A stretch of DNA of 64,000 nucleotides, from assembly GCF_005771525.1 (NCBI RefSeq), contig NZ_VAVZ01000002.1:82201-146200 (forward strand), read 5' to 3'. Source of the stretch: Nesterenkonia salmonea (lineage in GTDB: Bacteria; Actinomycetota; Actinomycetes; Actinomycetales; Micrococcaceae). A program made the translations under genes and the position numbers. The notes under the pieces are model-generated. The model saw only the letters and a list, made by a program, of their open reading frames with translations. It had not been told where the DNA came from and did not search any database. Below are positions 34,307 to 43,429 of this stretch, in pieces (position 1 is the stretch's first letter; each line of letters opens with the position of its first letter).

Positions 34307-35479
34307 TCAGTCGGCTTCGTTCTCGAAGCTGACCTCGATGGGCTCCCAGTTCTCGCCAGTGAGGTCGAGGTCCTCATCCTCCAGGTCAGCCAGTGCCTGT
34401 TCAATATACTCGTTGGTCCAGGCGTCGTCGCTGGGTTCTTCGGTGATCGGGGAGTCGTCCTGCTCGTTGACTGCCTCCAGGGCTGCGGCGACCGTGTCAT
34501 CCCAGGCGGCCTCGTCAATCGTGGCGAAGCCGTCCTCGGCCGGCCAGATCAGCGCATTGGTCTCGTTGACCATCCACAGCTCATGGTCGTACTCCCAGCC
34601 GGAGCCGGCGTTGATGGTGATCTCGGCGGCTTCCTCCGGGTTCTCCGCCGCCCACGCCCAACCACGGGTCACCGCACGCAGGAAGGCGACGGTGGTCTCC
34701 TCATAGTCGGCGTCGTCGGCCAACCGTTCGCCGTCGGCCCAGATGGCATCCTGCAGCATGGCGCCGCCGGTCTCCTCGTATTCGATGACGGTGAAGTCAT
34801 CCTCGGTGTAGAGCTCGCCGGTGTCCGGGTCGGTGGCCTGCAGAAGCTGGGCGTATTCGTTGTAGGTCATGGCCTGGGCGGCGTCGATATCGCCCTCCAG
34901 GAAGGCGTTCATGTTGAAGTCCTGGGTGATGATGTCCACCGTGGTGGAGTCCAGGTCGTATTCGGCCATGGCAGCGAAGATCTCCCACTCATTGCCGAAT
35001 CCCCACGAGCCGATGCTGCGACCTTCGAAGTCTTCGACGCCTTCAATGTCGCTGTCGGCCCAGGCGACCTGCAGGGTGCCGGAGCGCTGGAATACCTGGG
35101 CGATGTTCACCAGATCGGCTTCGGTGGCCTCCATAGTCTCCAGGACCTTCGGCACCCAGGCGATGGCGTAGTCAACCTCGCCATTGGCCAGGGCGTCCTG
35201 CGGGACGATGTCGCCGCCGGATTCGATGATCTCGACCTCCAGGCCCTCTTCCTCGAAGAAGCCCTGTTCGGCGGCGGCGAAGTAGCCGGCGAACTGCCCC
35301 TGGGGCAGCCACTGCAGCTGCAGGCTGACCTCGGTCAGCTCACCGTTGTCCCCGCCTGCCTCGGCGTCGTCGCCGGTGTCTGCCTCGTCGGCTCCACAGG
35401 CGCTCAGCGCCAGTGCGCCTGCGGCGAGGGTGCCCAGTGCTGCACTGCGGAAGGAGTGCCTTCTGATGGTGTGCTTCAT
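34307..35479 (-). CDS. NMT1/THI5-like ABC transporter binding lipoprotein
   Basis: A 390-residue SsuA/THI5-like binding protein. Signal with lipobox LSAC (Cys28), then EVSLQLQWLPQGQFAGYFAAAEQGFFEEEGLEVEI, the family's typical first lobe; the sequence is very rich in Asp and Glu. Relatives bind pyrimidine precursors, hydantoins, sulfonates or nitrate. With dihydropyrimidinase and ureidopropionase genes in the same operon, a pyrimidine or hydantoin ligand is likely. It follows the permease by 51 bases. Confidence 0.88.
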   Translation of the reverse strand: MKHTIRRHSFRSAALGTLAAGALALSACGADEADTGDDAEAGGDNGELTEVSLQLQWLPQGQFAGYFAAAEQGFFEEEGLEVEIIESGGDIVPQDALANGEVDYAIAWVPKVLETMEATEADLVNIAQVFQRSGTLQVAWADSDIEGVEDFEGRSIGSWGFGNEWEIFAAMAEYDLDSTTVDIITQDFNMNAFLEGDIDAAQAMTYNEYAQLLQATDPDTGELYTEDDFTVIEYEETGGAMLQDAIWADGERLADDADYEETTVAFLRAVTRGWAWAAENPEEAAEITINAGSGWEYDHELWMVNETNALIWPAEDGFATIDEAAWDDTVAAALEAVNEQDDSPITEEPSDDAWTNEYIEQALADLEDEDLDLTGENWEPIEVSFENEAD

Positions 35480-35530
35480 GGTGTTTCCTGCTTTCTCATC
35501 GGTGGTGCGGGTGGGGGAGTCTGCGGTGAG

Positions 35531-36349
35531 TCAGCCGGCGGCGGCCCGGCGTGATCGGTTGGCCAGCCACTCCAGCAGCAGCGTGGTCAGGTAGAACATC
35601 AGGCCCAGCACGATGGAGGCCAACACATAAGCCCAGGCACGCGGATACTGACTCGACGCCGCGGCGGTGGAGATGATGCCGCCGAGTCCGCCGCGTGGGC
35701 CCCCGAAGTATTCGGCCACCAGTGCGGATATCACTGCCAGGGACGAGGCCAGCCGGACCCCGGTGAAGACATAGGGAACCGCGGTGGGCAGTGTGATGGT
35801 GAAGAAGATCTGTATGGGGGTGGCCGCGTAGGTGTGCATGAGATCGCGCAGCTCGGGGTTGGTCTGCCGCAGACCGCGCAGCGTGGAGACGAAGACCGGC
35901 ACAAAGCTGGCCAGGGCTGCGATGGCCTGGCGCGGGAACTGCGTGGAGCCGAACATGGTGTTCAGGATCGGTGCCAGCGCCACGATCGGGATCACAGCAA
36001 GGGCTGCGACCAGCGGGTTGACCATCGCATTGGCAGATTTCGACGCCGCCGCCAGCGCGGCGAAGAACACTCCGAGCAGGGTGCCGGCCACGAGCCCGGC
36101 CAGGGAGTTCCAGCCGGTGATCAGTGCCGCACTCCAGATGTGCTCAAAAGCTCGGTTGGCCTCGGCGAAGATCGCCGTGGGGGCCGGCAGCAGGTAGCTG
36201 GAGATCCCGAAGACCCCCACGAGCAGCTGCCAGAGCAGCAGGCCCAGCACACCCACCAGCACCGGGGCGAGAACCCGACCGGTGGTCAATCGGCGCGCCG
36301 AGAGTGTCCCTGGCCCGACCACCGGCGAATCCGTCAGCTGTTTGCCCAT
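35531..36349 (-). CDS. ABC transporter permease (NitT/TauT type)
   Basis: A 272-residue inner-membrane protein with about six helices. The loop with VIPIVALAPILNTMFG and LRGLRQTNPELRDLMHTYAA is the EAA-type ATPase contact of SsuC/TauC permeases. Its ATG overlaps the ATPase stop (TGATG). One of two permeases in this operon; the two likely form a heterodimer. Confidence 0.9.
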   Translation of the reverse strand: MGKQLTDSPVVGPGTLSARRLTTGRVLAPVLVGVLGLLLWQLLVGVFGISSYLLPAPTAIFAEANRAFEHIWSAALITGWNSLAGLVAGTLLGVFFAALAAASKSANAMVNPLVAALAVIPIVALAPILNTMFGSTQFPRQAIAALASFVPVFVSTLRGLRQTNPELRDLMHTYAATPIQIFFTITLPTAVPYVFTGVRLASSLAVISALVAEYFGGPRGGLGGIISTAAASSQYPRAWAYVLASIVLGLMFYLTTLLLEWLANRSRRAAAG

Positions 36350-37233
36350 CAGCGGTTCTCCACGCCGTGTCCAGTCGAGGTGCGCCCGGACCCCTGTGTG
36401 CCGCCCTGGCCCGACCTGCCGTGGAGTGATTCCCGCACAGCGGTGATCATGTCGAAGTAGGAGGTGTCCTCCCGCAGCTCATCGGTCCGTTCATCGGTGC
36501 TCTGCAGCTTCATGTCGATCACTTCAGCGATCCGGCCCGGCCGCGGGGACATCACCACCACTCGGTCCGAGAGGTAGACCGCCTCGGGTATCGAGTGGGT
36601 GACGAAGACGACGGTGGCGGAGGTCTCCGCGCAGATCCGCAGCAGCTCAGTCTGCATCCGTTCCCGGGTCATCTCATCGAGCGCCCCGAACGGCTCATCC
36701 ATCAGCAGCAGTCGAGGTTTCTCAGCAAGCGACCTGGCGATCGCCACGCGCTGCTGCATGCCTCCGGAAAGCTGGTCGGGGTGACGGTCGGCGAAGTCGG
36801 CGAGCCCGACCATCTCCAGCAGCTCTGCCACGCGAGCCTTGCGGTCCGCAGTCGAGGACTTGTGCAGCTGCAGCGGCAGTCCAACGTTGTCCGCCACCGT
36901 CCGCCACGGCAGAAGCCCTGCCTTCTGGAAGGCGATGCCGTAGTCCTGGTCCCGCCGCGCCCGGTCCGGGCTCTTGCCGAAGACACTCAGCTGGCCGCCG
37001 GTGGGAGCCTCCAGGTCGGCAATGAGCCGCATCAGCGTGGACTTGCCGCAGCCGGAGGGGCCGATCAGTGAGACGAACTCCCCCGGCGCCACGGTCAGGC
37101 TGACGTCGGAGAGTGCGTGCACCTGCCCCGAAGAGGTCGAAAAGACCTTCTCCACATTGGTGGCCTGGACTGCCGTCGGGGCTGCAGCCTCCGGTGCCGG
37201 CGTCGTCGAACCTGCTGTATCCGGAGTAGTCAT
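36349..37233 (-). CDS. ABC transporter ATP-binding protein (NitT/TauT type)
   Basis: A 294-residue ATPase: Walker [30 protein letters not shown] signature, Walker B LLLMDEPFGALDEMTRERMQ and switch VFVTHSIPEAVYLSDRV. The FGALDEMTRE segment is typical of SsuB/TauB. ATG at 37233 with GGAGG upstream; the first residues are a Pro/Ala-rich leader. It overlaps the upstream permease stop (ATGA). Confidence 0.92.
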   Translation of the reverse strand: MTTPDTAGSTTPAPEAAAPTAVQATNVEKVFSTSSGQVHALSDVSLTVAPGEFVSLIGPSGCGKSTLMRLIADLEAPTGGQLSVFGKSPDRARRDQDYGIAFQKAGLLPWRTVADNVGLPLQLHKSSTADRKARVAELLEMVGLADFADRHPDQLSGGMQQRVAIARSLAEKPRLLLMDEPFGALDEMTRERMQTELLRICAETSATVVFVTHSIPEAVYLSDRVVVMSPRPGRIAEVIDMKLQSTDERTDELREDTSYFDMITAVRESLHGRSGQGGTQGSGRTSTGHGVENR

Positions 37234-38138
37234 GAACTCTCCTCCTGTCGTCGGTAGGTGCGCAGCGTCAGGCCAAGCAGGGCTACTGATCCAGCTGCGA
37301 CGAGGCCGAGGGCCACTGCGCCGAAGACCGGGCCCCACGCTTTGGCCGGATCATTGGAGGCCTGTCCCGCCCATTGGATGAGCAGACGTCCGATGCCGCC
37401 GCGCAGACCGGTGGAGACCTCGGCCACCACCGCCCCGATCACCGCGTTCGCTGCGGCTAAGCGCATAGCGGCCAGCAGAAAGGGCACCGCCGCCGGCAGC
37501 CGGAGCCGCAGCAGCATGGTCCACCAGCCCACCGCATAGGTGCGCATCAGTTCGGTGTGGCTGGTCTCTGGCGACTGCAGTCCTTTGAGCACGCCCACAG
37601 CGATCGGGAAGAACGCCAGCCAGGAGGCGATCAGCGCCACCGACATCCAGTCGCGCCACTCGAAGAACGGCGGGTCCAGTTGGATCCCCCAGTTGCGCAC
37701 CACCGGAGCGAAGGCGATGATCGGCACCGTCTGCGAGAGCACGATCCAGGGCAGCAGACCCCACTCAGCCAGCCGCCAGCGCAGCATGATCAAAGCCAGA
37801 CCGAAACCGACGACGACGCCCACCACCCAGCCCGCGGCCGCGATGCCTAAGCTGAATGCCGCTGCAGTGACCACGGCCACCCACAGTGGGTCCGCATTGG
37901 GCGCACCGGTCTCGCCTTCGAACATCCGGGTCACCATGTCCCAGGTGTGCGGCATGGCCAGATCCGAAGTCCGCGGCAGGATCCGGGTGTCGAACACCAT
38001 GACCCCGTCGCTCGGGCCCAGAAATTTGTAGACTTCCCAGAGCACCAGCAGCGCCAGGAGTCCGGCCGCTCCTCCCAGCCAGGCACGGCGAGCACCGGAG
38101 CGGTCTTTGAGCTTGACGGTGGTAGGTGCCGCGCTCAT
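37230..38138 (-). CDS. ABC transporter permease (NitT/TauT type)
   Basis: A 302-residue permease with about six helices; PWIVLSQTVPIIAFAPVVRNWG and GVLKGLQSPETSHTELMRTYAV form the ATPase-contact loop. Its ATG overlaps the Fgd stop. Pairs with the permease at 35531. Confidence 0.9.
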   Translation of the reverse strand: MSAAPTTVKLKDRSGARRAWLGGAAGLLALLVLWEVYKFLGPSDGVMVFDTRILPRTSDLAMPHTWDMVTRMFEGETGAPNADPLWVAVVTAAAFSLGIAAAGWVVGVVVGFGLALIMLRWRLAEWGLLPWIVLSQTVPIIAFAPVVRNWGIQLDPPFFEWRDWMSVALIASWLAFFPIAVGVLKGLQSPETSHTELMRTYAVGWWTMLLRLRLPAAVPFLLAAMRLAAANAVIGAVVAEVSTGLRGGIGRLLIQWAGQASNDPAKAWGPVFGAVALGLVAAGSVALLGLTLRTYRRQEESS

Positions 38139-39232
38139 CAGGGAGTCTCCGGCACGATCTGCGGCACCGAAGCTTTCAGCTGACGCAGCCGGGGAGCGAG
38201 GTCTCGCTCAAAGAGCTGCATGAACCGGCGCTGATCGTTACCCGGTGCGTGGAAGACCAGATGGTTGAAGCCGGCGTCGACGTAGCGGCTGATCTGGTCC
38301 ACCGTTTCGTCAGCGTCGGAGGAGACGATCCAGCGCGAGGCGATCTGCTCAATGGGCAGCGCATCTGCGGCGCGCTCCATCTCCACCGGGTCGTCGATGG
38401 TGTACTTGGCTTCCTTGGACAGTGACAGCGGCGCCCAGAACCTGGTGTTCTCCAGGGCGGCCTGCGGATCCGGGTCATAGGAGAGTTTGATCTCTATCAT
38501 CCGGTCGATCTGGGAGAAGTCCCGGCCATTGGCAGCCGCCCCTGCGGCTACCGCCGGCATGAGCTTCTCGGTGTAGAGCTCCATCCCCTTGCCGGAGGTG
38601 CAGATGAAACCCTCCCCCGCCCGGCCGGCGTATTTGGCCACCGTGGGTCCGCCTGCGGCGATGTAGACCGGGACCGGGGAGTCCGGCTTGTCGTAGATGG
38701 AGGCATCAACGGTGCTGTAGTAGTCCCCGGAGAAGCTCACCCGGTCCTCTCCCCAGAGCGCACGAATCAGCCGGACGGCCTCGCGGAACCTGGCGAAGCG
38801 TTCCTTGAACGCCGGCCACTCCAGCCTCTGGGCTCCGGACCAGCCGGTGGCAGTCTCATTGAGCGCTTCCCCGGAGCCGACGCCGAGAATCACCCGGCCC
38901 GGGTAGAGCGCACCGAGGGTGCCGAAGGCCTGGGCGATGACGGCGGGGTTGTACCGGTAGTGCGGTGTCATCACCGAGGTGCCCAGGGTGATCTGACTGG
39001 TGCGTTCGCCCGCGGCGGTCAGCCAGGCCAGGGAGAAGGGCGCATGTCCTCCGGTGTGCCGCCAGGGTTGGAAGTGGTCGGAGGCGAACGCGGAGTCGAA
39101 GCCGGCGTGCTCCGCGGCCACGGCCAGTTCGACCAGCTCGCGGGCACCGAACTGCTCGGCTGAGGCTTTGTAGCCCAGGGTCAGCGGCACAGTGTGCGGG
39201 GGTGCGTCAGCGGGATTCGGCATGTTCGTCAT
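38138..39232 (-). CDS. fgd: F420-dependent glucose-6-phosphate dehydrogenase
   Basis: A 364-residue LLM-family enzyme very close to mycobacterial FGD1, which oxidises glucose-6-phosphate to 6-phosphogluconolactone and produces F420H2. [38 protein letters not shown] and [18 protein letters not shown] are diagnostic. The FGD1 catalytic and phosphate-binding residues map to His53, Trp57, Glu122, Lys215, Lys276 and Arg300, all present. The gene overlaps its neighbours on both sides (ATGA), so it is translated as part of the pyrimidine-type catabolic operon, which suggests it recharges F420 for the adjacent oxidoreductase. Confidence 0.93.
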   Translation of the reverse strand: MTNMPNPADAPPHTVPLTLGYKASAEQFGARELVELAVAAEHAGFDSAFASDHFQPWRHTGGHAPFSLAWLTAAGERTSQITLGTSVMTPHYRYNPAVIAQAFGTLGALYPGRVILGVGSGEALNETATGWSGAQRLEWPAFKERFARFREAVRLIRALWGEDRVSFSGDYYSTVDASIYDKPDSPVPVYIAAGGPTVAKYAGRAGEGFICTSGKGMELYTEKLMPAVAAGAAANGRDFSQIDRMIEIKLSYDPDPQAALENTRFWAPLSLSKEAKYTIDDPVEMERAADALPIEQIASRWIVSSDADETVDQISRYVDAGFNHLVFHAPGNDQRRFMQLFERDLAPRLRQLKASVPQIVPETP

Positions 39233-40257
39233 GATGCGGCGATGATCTGTTCCTGCAGCGCAGGGATGATCTTCTGCCCGTAGCGCAGCATAGTGGTGTC
39301 CTCGTTGTCGTGGCCGAGGTAGCCGGCGAATTGGGTCATGCCCAGTGCGGCGAGCTTTTCGAGCTTGGCGATGTGCTCCTCCACGGTGCCGATGAGGCAG
39401 AACCGTTCGACAATCTCATCGGGCACGAAGTCCACGTGGTCGTTGCCGGAGCGGCCGTGCTGGTTGTAGTCATAACCCTGCCGGCCGGCGATGTAGTCGG
39501 TCAGCGCTGTAGGCACCTTGGAGTCGGTGCCGTAGCGGTCGACGATATCGGCCACATGGTTTCCGACCATCCCACCGAACCAGCGGCACTGCTCGACCGC
39601 GCGGCGGTGATCCGCCTCGCTGCCGTCGGTGACGTAGAAGGGTGCGGCGACGCAGAATTTGATGGTGTCGGGATCTCGTCCAGCCTCCTGGGCGGCTTCA
39701 CGGACGGTGGTGATCATCCATTCGGCGATGTCCACATCGGCGCACTGCAGGATGAACCCGTCGCCGACCTCGCCGGTGATCTGCAGCGCCTTGGGCCCAT
39801 AGGCGGCGACCCACATCTGAAGCTCAGAGCCGCGGCTCCAGGGAAACTGGATGGTGGCATCGTTGATCTGGGCGGGCCGAGAGTTGGCCAGTTCGCGGAT
39901 GGTCTCGATGGACTCCTTGAACTCCCGCAGCCTCACCGGCTTATCGCCTTTGACCCGAACCGCGGAGTCCCCGCGGCCGATTCCGCATATGGTGCGGTTG
40001 CCGAAATGCGCGTTCAGCGTGGCGTAGATGGAGGCGGTCACCGTCCAGTCCCGGGTGGCTGGGTTGGTCACCATCGGTCCGACTTTGATGCTGGTGGTCT
40101 GCGACAGGATCTGCGAGTAGATGACATACGGCTCCTGCCAAAGAATGTGGGAGTCGAAGGTCCAGAAGCAGTCGAAGGCGAATTCCTCTGCCCTGCGGGC
40201 CAGCGCGATGGTGCGCGCAGCCGGGGGATTCGTCTGAGCGACGACACCAAATTCCAT
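39229..40257 (-). CDS. LLM-class F420-dependent oxidoreductase, TIGR03842-like; candidate pyrimidine reductase
   Basis: A 342-residue bacterial-luciferase-fold protein nearest, by recall, to the Mer-like group often listed as TIGR03842, whose function is not established. Typical parts are [59 protein letters not shown] and [12 protein letters not shown]. It lies between dihydropyrimidinase and Fgd genes, overlapping the latter. No classical dihydropyrimidine dehydrogenase is visible in the window, so reduction of uracil/thymine with F420H2 is a natural proposal. A RutA-like oxygenase role is less likely, since ring opening by RutA would not need dihydropyrimidinase. Confidence 0.8.
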   Translation of the reverse strand: MEFGVVAQTNPPAARTIALARRAEEFAFDCFWTFDSHILWQEPYVIYSQILSQTTSIKVGPMVTNPATRDWTVTASIYATLNAHFGNRTICGIGRGDSAVRVKGDKPVRLREFKESIETIRELANSRPAQINDATIQFPWSRGSELQMWVAAYGPKALQITGEVGDGFILQCADVDIAEWMITTVREAAQEAGRDPDTIKFCVAAPFYVTDGSEADHRRAVEQCRWFGGMVGNHVADIVDRYGTDSKVPTALTDYIAGRQGYDYNQHGRSGNDHVDFVPDEIVERFCLIGTVEEHIAKLEKLAALGMTQFAGYLGHDNEDTTMLRYGQKIIPALQEQIIAAS

Positions 40258-40273
40258 CGGGGTTTCCTCTCGT

Positions 40274-41689
40274 TCAGATCAGGTACTGGGACAGGCCGCG
40301 CTTGACGAACTGTCCGTGAGACTTCAGTCCGTGGTATTCGCCGTCCTCGACCAGCACCTTGCCGCGGGAGAGGGTGAGGTCCACATGGCCGTCGATCTCG
40401 AAGCCCTCCCAGGCGGAGTAGTCCATGTTCATGTGATGGGTCTTGTCCACCCCGATCGATGTCCTCCCCTTGGGGTCGTAGATGACGATGTCGGCATCAG
40501 CCCCGGGCTGGATCACGCCCTTCTTGCCGTACATGCCGAACATGCGTGCCGGGGTGGTGGAGATCAGCTCCACCCAGCGGGGCAGTGAGATCCGGCCGTC
40601 GACCACGCCTTGGTAGAGCAGGTCAACCCGGTGCTCCACGGAGCCGATCCCGTTGGGGATGGCCCGGAAGTCGTCCTTGCCGAGCTCCTTCTGGTCCTTC
40701 ATGCAGAAGGGGCAGTGGTCGGTGGAGACCATCTGCAGGTCGTTGGTGCGCAGACCCTGCCACATGGCCTCAAGGTGACCGTCCTGTTCGCTGCGCAGTG
40801 GGGTGGAGCAGACCCACTTGGCAGCTTCGAAATCACCCCATTCCTCCGACGTCGCGCCCAGCTGCTTCTCCAACGACAGATAGAGGTACTGCGGGCAGGT
40901 CTCACCGAAGACGTTCTTTGCCTTGTCGCGGGCCCAGGCGACCTGTTCCACGGCCTGTTTGGCGCTCATATGCACGATGTACAGAGGTGCATCGGTGAGG
41001 TCTGCGAGCATGATGGCCCGGTGCGTGGCCTCCTCCTCCATCTGCCAGGCGCGGGCGATGCCGTGGTAGTACGGCGCGGTTTTGCCCTGGGCGGCGAGCT
41101 GCTCAGCCAGCACATCGATGGCGGGCCCGTTCTCCGCGTGCATCATGGTCATCAGCCCGAGTTCACGGGCCTTCTGCATTGCTCTGAGGATCTGCGCGTC
41201 ATCGGCGTAGAAGACACCGGGATAGGCCATGAACATCTTGTAGCTGGTGACGCCCTCATCGGCGAGGGACTCCATGGCTTTCAGGGAGTCGTCGTCTACC
41301 CCTCCGATGATCTGATGGAAGCTGTAGTCGATGGCGCAGTTGCCGGCGGCCAACTGGTGCCAGGTCTCCAGGCCGTCCTGCACGCGTTCGCCCTGCTTCT
41401 GGATCGCGAAGTCGATGATCGTGGTGGTCCCGCCCCATGCGGCCGCCCGGGTGCCGGTCTCGAAGGTGTCGGAGGCATTGGTGCCGCCGAAGGGCATCTG
41501 CATATGGGTGTGGGCGTCGATGCCACCGGGGATGACGTATTTGCCGGCCGCGTCGATGACTTTCTCCGCGGCCACCTCTTGGCTGCCGGGGCTGAAGAGC
41601 GCGACGACGGTCTCATCTTCGATCAGCACATCCGCCTGCGCGGTGCCTGTGGCGTTGATGACGGTTCCATTGATGATCAGAGTCTTCAT
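40274..41689 (-). CDS. dihydropyrimidinase (D-hydantoinase)
   Basis: A 471-residue cyclic amidohydrolase that opens 5,6-dihydrouracil/dihydrothymine (or hydantoins) to N-carbamoyl-beta-amino acids. All metal-site residues are visible: His60 and His62 (GGIDAHTHMQ), carboxylated Lys151 (GVTSYKMFMAYPG), His184 (MMHAENG), His240 (YIVHMSAK) and Asp324 (STDHCPF). AGGAG upstream of the ATG. It follows the beta-ureidopropionase gene by 33 bases and precedes the LLM oxidoreductase by 16 bases. Length is as usual for the family. Confidence 0.93.
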   Translation of the reverse strand: MKTLIINGTVINATGTAQADVLIEDETVVALFSPGSQEVAAEKVIDAAGKYVIPGGIDAHTHMQMPFGGTNASDTFETGTRAAAWGGTTTIIDFAIQKQGERVQDGLETWHQLAAGNCAIDYSFHQIIGGVDDDSLKAMESLADEGVTSYKMFMAYPGVFYADDAQILRAMQKARELGLMTMMHAENGPAIDVLAEQLAAQGKTAPYYHGIARAWQMEEEATHRAIMLADLTDAPLYIVHMSAKQAVEQVAWARDKAKNVFGETCPQYLYLSLEKQLGATSEEWGDFEAAKWVCSTPLRSEQDGHLEAMWQGLRTNDLQMVSTDHCPFCMKDQKELGKDDFRAIPNGIGSVEHRVDLLYQGVVDGRISLPRWVELISTTPARMFGMYGKKGVIQPGADADIVIYDPKGRTSIGVDKTHHMNMDYSAWEGFEIDGHVDLTLSRGKVLVEDGEYHGLKSHGQFVKRGLSQYLI

Positions 41690-41722
41690 CGGTCTGTCTC
41701 CTACCGGGTTCGTGGGGTCAGG

Positions 41723-42571
41723 TCAGGGAGCGACGATGGCGCCGTAGCCGTCAGGGCGGCGGTCGCGGTAGAACTGCCAGCTGTCGCGGGCCTGGTAGAT
41801 GAGGTCCATGTCAAGGTCACGGACCAGCAGCTGCTCGGTCTCGGATGAGCCGACCTCGCCCACATAGTTGCCGCGGGGGTCGACCACGTAGCTGGTGCCG
41901 TAGAAGTCCACGGCGAGTTCGCCGTACTCGTTGTCCTCTTTGCCGACTCGATTCGGCACCACCACGAAGTAGCCGTTGGCTGCTGCAGCGGTGGGCTGCT
42001 CGATCTCCCAGAGCCGGTTGGACAGGCCAGGTTTGGAGGCGTTGGGATTGAAGACGATCTCTGCGCCGGCCAATCCCAGCATCCGCCAGCCCTCGGGGAA
42101 ATGCCGGTCGTAACAGATGGTCACACCGATGGTGCCGATGGAAGTTTTGAAGACCGGCCAACCGAGGTTGCCGGGTCGGAAGTAGAACTTCTCATAGAAC
42201 TTGTCCACATGCGGGATATGCATCTTCCGATAGCTGCCGACCGTGGAGCCGTCGGAATCGACCACCACGGCAGTGTTGTAATAGACCCCGGGCATCTCTT
42301 CTTCATAGATGGGCAGGATCATCACCATCCGGAGCTCCTTGGCCAGGGCGGCGAACCGCTGGACGATGGGACCGTCGGCGGGTTCGGCGAAGCGGTAGTA
42401 CTTAGACTCCTCGGTGATGCCGAAGTACGGACCGTAGAAGAGTTCCTGGAAGCAGATGGCCTGCGCCCCCTGGGCCGCGGCGTCGCGGGCGAACCCCTCG
42501 TGCTTGTCCAACATGGACTCTTTGTCGCCGGTCCATGTGGTCTGACTCAGCGCAACTCGAACGTCGACCAT
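41723..42571 (-). CDS. beta-ureidopropionase / N-carbamoyl amide hydrolase (nitrilase superfamily)
   Basis: A 282-residue nitrilase-superfamily enzyme with the Glu-Lys-Cys triad: Glu43 (ICFQELFYGPYF), Lys116 (YRKMHIPHV) and Cys153 (VTICYDRHFPEGWR). It hydrolyses N-carbamoyl-beta-alanine to beta-alanine, CO2 and ammonia, the step after dihydropyrimidinase. First gene of the eight-to-nine-gene minus-strand operon; the divergent cofC gene begins 195 bases away, with a perfect palindrome between. Confidence 0.9.
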   Translation of the reverse strand: MVDVRVALSQTTWTGDKESMLDKHEGFARDAAAQGAQAICFQELFYGPYFGITEESKYYRFAEPADGPIVQRFAALAKELRMVMILPIYEEEMPGVYYNTAVVVDSDGSTVGSYRKMHIPHVDKFYEKFYFRPGNLGWPVFKTSIGTIGVTICYDRHFPEGWRMLGLAGAEIVFNPNASKPGLSNRLWEIEQPTAAAANGYFVVVPNRVGKEDNEYGELAVDFYGTSYVVDPRGNYVGEVGSSETEQLLVRDLDMDLIYQARDSWQFYRDRRPDGYGAIVAP

Positions 42572-42659
42572 CAGGTCCCCCTCTTCCGTCCGCTTCTATT
42601 ACCTAGGACATGCCCGCGGGCGAGTCTTGAACCTATGTGAGGTGTGTAAGGGCGAGAAC

Positions 42660-42680
42660 ACGCAGCTGTTACAGCTGCGT
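42660..42680. promoter_or_regulatory. 21-bp perfect palindrome between the pyrimidine-type and F420 operons
   Basis: Arms ACGCAGCTGT and ACAGCTGCGT flank one central T (42670); every pair matches. It lies in the 195-base divergent region, 88 bases from the ureidopropionase start and about 90-110 bases from cofC, so a bound regulator could act on both operons. A TATACG at 42714-42719 may be a -10 box for cofC. The binding protein is unknown; PucR is one candidate. Confidence 0.55.
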
Positions 42681-42766
42681 AAACAAAAACTCCCGTTCTG
42701 CGGTGCGGTCAGGTATACGATGAGCCGTTCAGGACAAGCGACCATTCGACCTCGGGAATTGGGGAG

Positions 42767-43429
42767 ATGAACACGGTGTCAGTGCGGGCGGTGTCAGTGC
42801 GGGATGCGCATCCGGTGTCCTGGACTCTCATCGTCCCCGTCCGCCATCCCGGAACGGGCAAGACCCGGCTGCGGCTCGGCCGGCAGCACAGTCTGGCAGC
42901 CGCCATAGCCCGGGACACACTGAGCGCTGTCACCTCGTGTGCGCGGGTGCGGCGGGTGGTGCTGGTGACCGACGACGCCGCCTGGACCCCTTTGGTCACC
43001 GCCGGACTGACGGTAGAGATCGCCGTTCAGCAGCAGGCTGGCTTGGACGCTGCAATAGCGGAGGGACTCCGGTGTGCTGGCAGCGGACCGACAGCGGTGC
43101 TGCTGGGTGATCTTCCCGCGGTGCGCGCAGAACACCTCGACAGCGCCCTGGGTGAAGCAGCTTCAGTGCCGAGGGGTTTCGTGCCCGATCACTGGGGAAC
43201 CGGCACCACGCTGATCACCGCACTGGTAGCGGCTGAGCATCGGCCCCAATTCGGTCCGGGATCAGCGGCCCGGCACTCGGCGGCGGGCTACCGTGAGCTG
43301 GCAGCTGCCCCGGCACTGCGGGCAGATGTGGACACCGCCGAGGACTTGGACGCGGCCAGCGCGCTGGGACTGGGCGAGGCGACGTCGCTGGCCGTCTCCG
43401 GTATCTCTGCCGAGAGAGCACTCCGATGA
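42767..43429 (+). CDS. cofC: 2-phospho-L-lactate / phosphoenolpyruvate guanylyltransferase (CofC/FbiD)
   Basis: A 220-residue nucleotidyltransferase of F420 biosynthesis; it makes the GTP-activated phospho-lactate or phosphoenolpyruvate precursor used by CofD. The family pattern is visible: IVPVRHPGTGKTRLRLG, VLLGDLPAVRAEHLDSAL, DHWGTGTTLITA, FGPGSAARHSAAG and RADVDTAEDLDAA. ATG at 42767 is directly after GGGGAG; the GTG at 42776 is at a better distance and may be the true start. The first codons contain a 15-bp tandem duplication. Overlaps fbiC by four bases. Confidence 0.9.
   Translation: MNTVSVRAVSVRDAHPVSWTLIVPVRHPGTGKTRLRLGRQHSLAAAIARDTLSAVTSCARVRRVVLVTDDAAWTPLVTAGLTVEIAVQQQAGLDAAIAEGLRCAGSGPTAVLLGDLPAVRAEHLDSALGEAASVPRGFVPDHWGTGTTLITALVAAEHRPQFGPGSAARHSAAGYRELAAAPALRADVDTAEDLDAASALGLGEATSLAVSGISAERALR
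42774..42803 (+). repeat. 15-bp perfect tandem duplication at the cofC start
   Basis: CGGTGTCAGTGCGGG occurs twice back to back (42774-42788 and 42789-42803), in frame, giving VSVRAVSVR near the N-terminus of CofC. It offers two or more alternative GTG starts. The GTGTCAG core also appears in the pucR-mmsA inverted repeat; this may be chance. Confidence 0.7.

Noticed and set aside
34244..35554. 436-codon plus-strand open frame opposite the NMT1/THI5 binding-protein gene
   Set aside because: Val/Gly/Leu-rich mirror of an acidic gene; the minus strand has a signal peptide, lipobox and family motifs.
34307..38138. Thiamine-precursor transporter (THI5 similarity)
   Set aside because: No thi genes or TPP riboswitch-like leader in the window; neighbours are dihydropyrimidinase and ureidopropionase.
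38138..40257. Two luciferase-fold genes read as bacterial luciferase or RutA-like monooxygenases
   Set aside because: The first has all FGD1 catalytic residues. The second resembles Mer-like F420 enzymes, and a RutA route would not require dihydropyrimidinase; no other rut genes are present.
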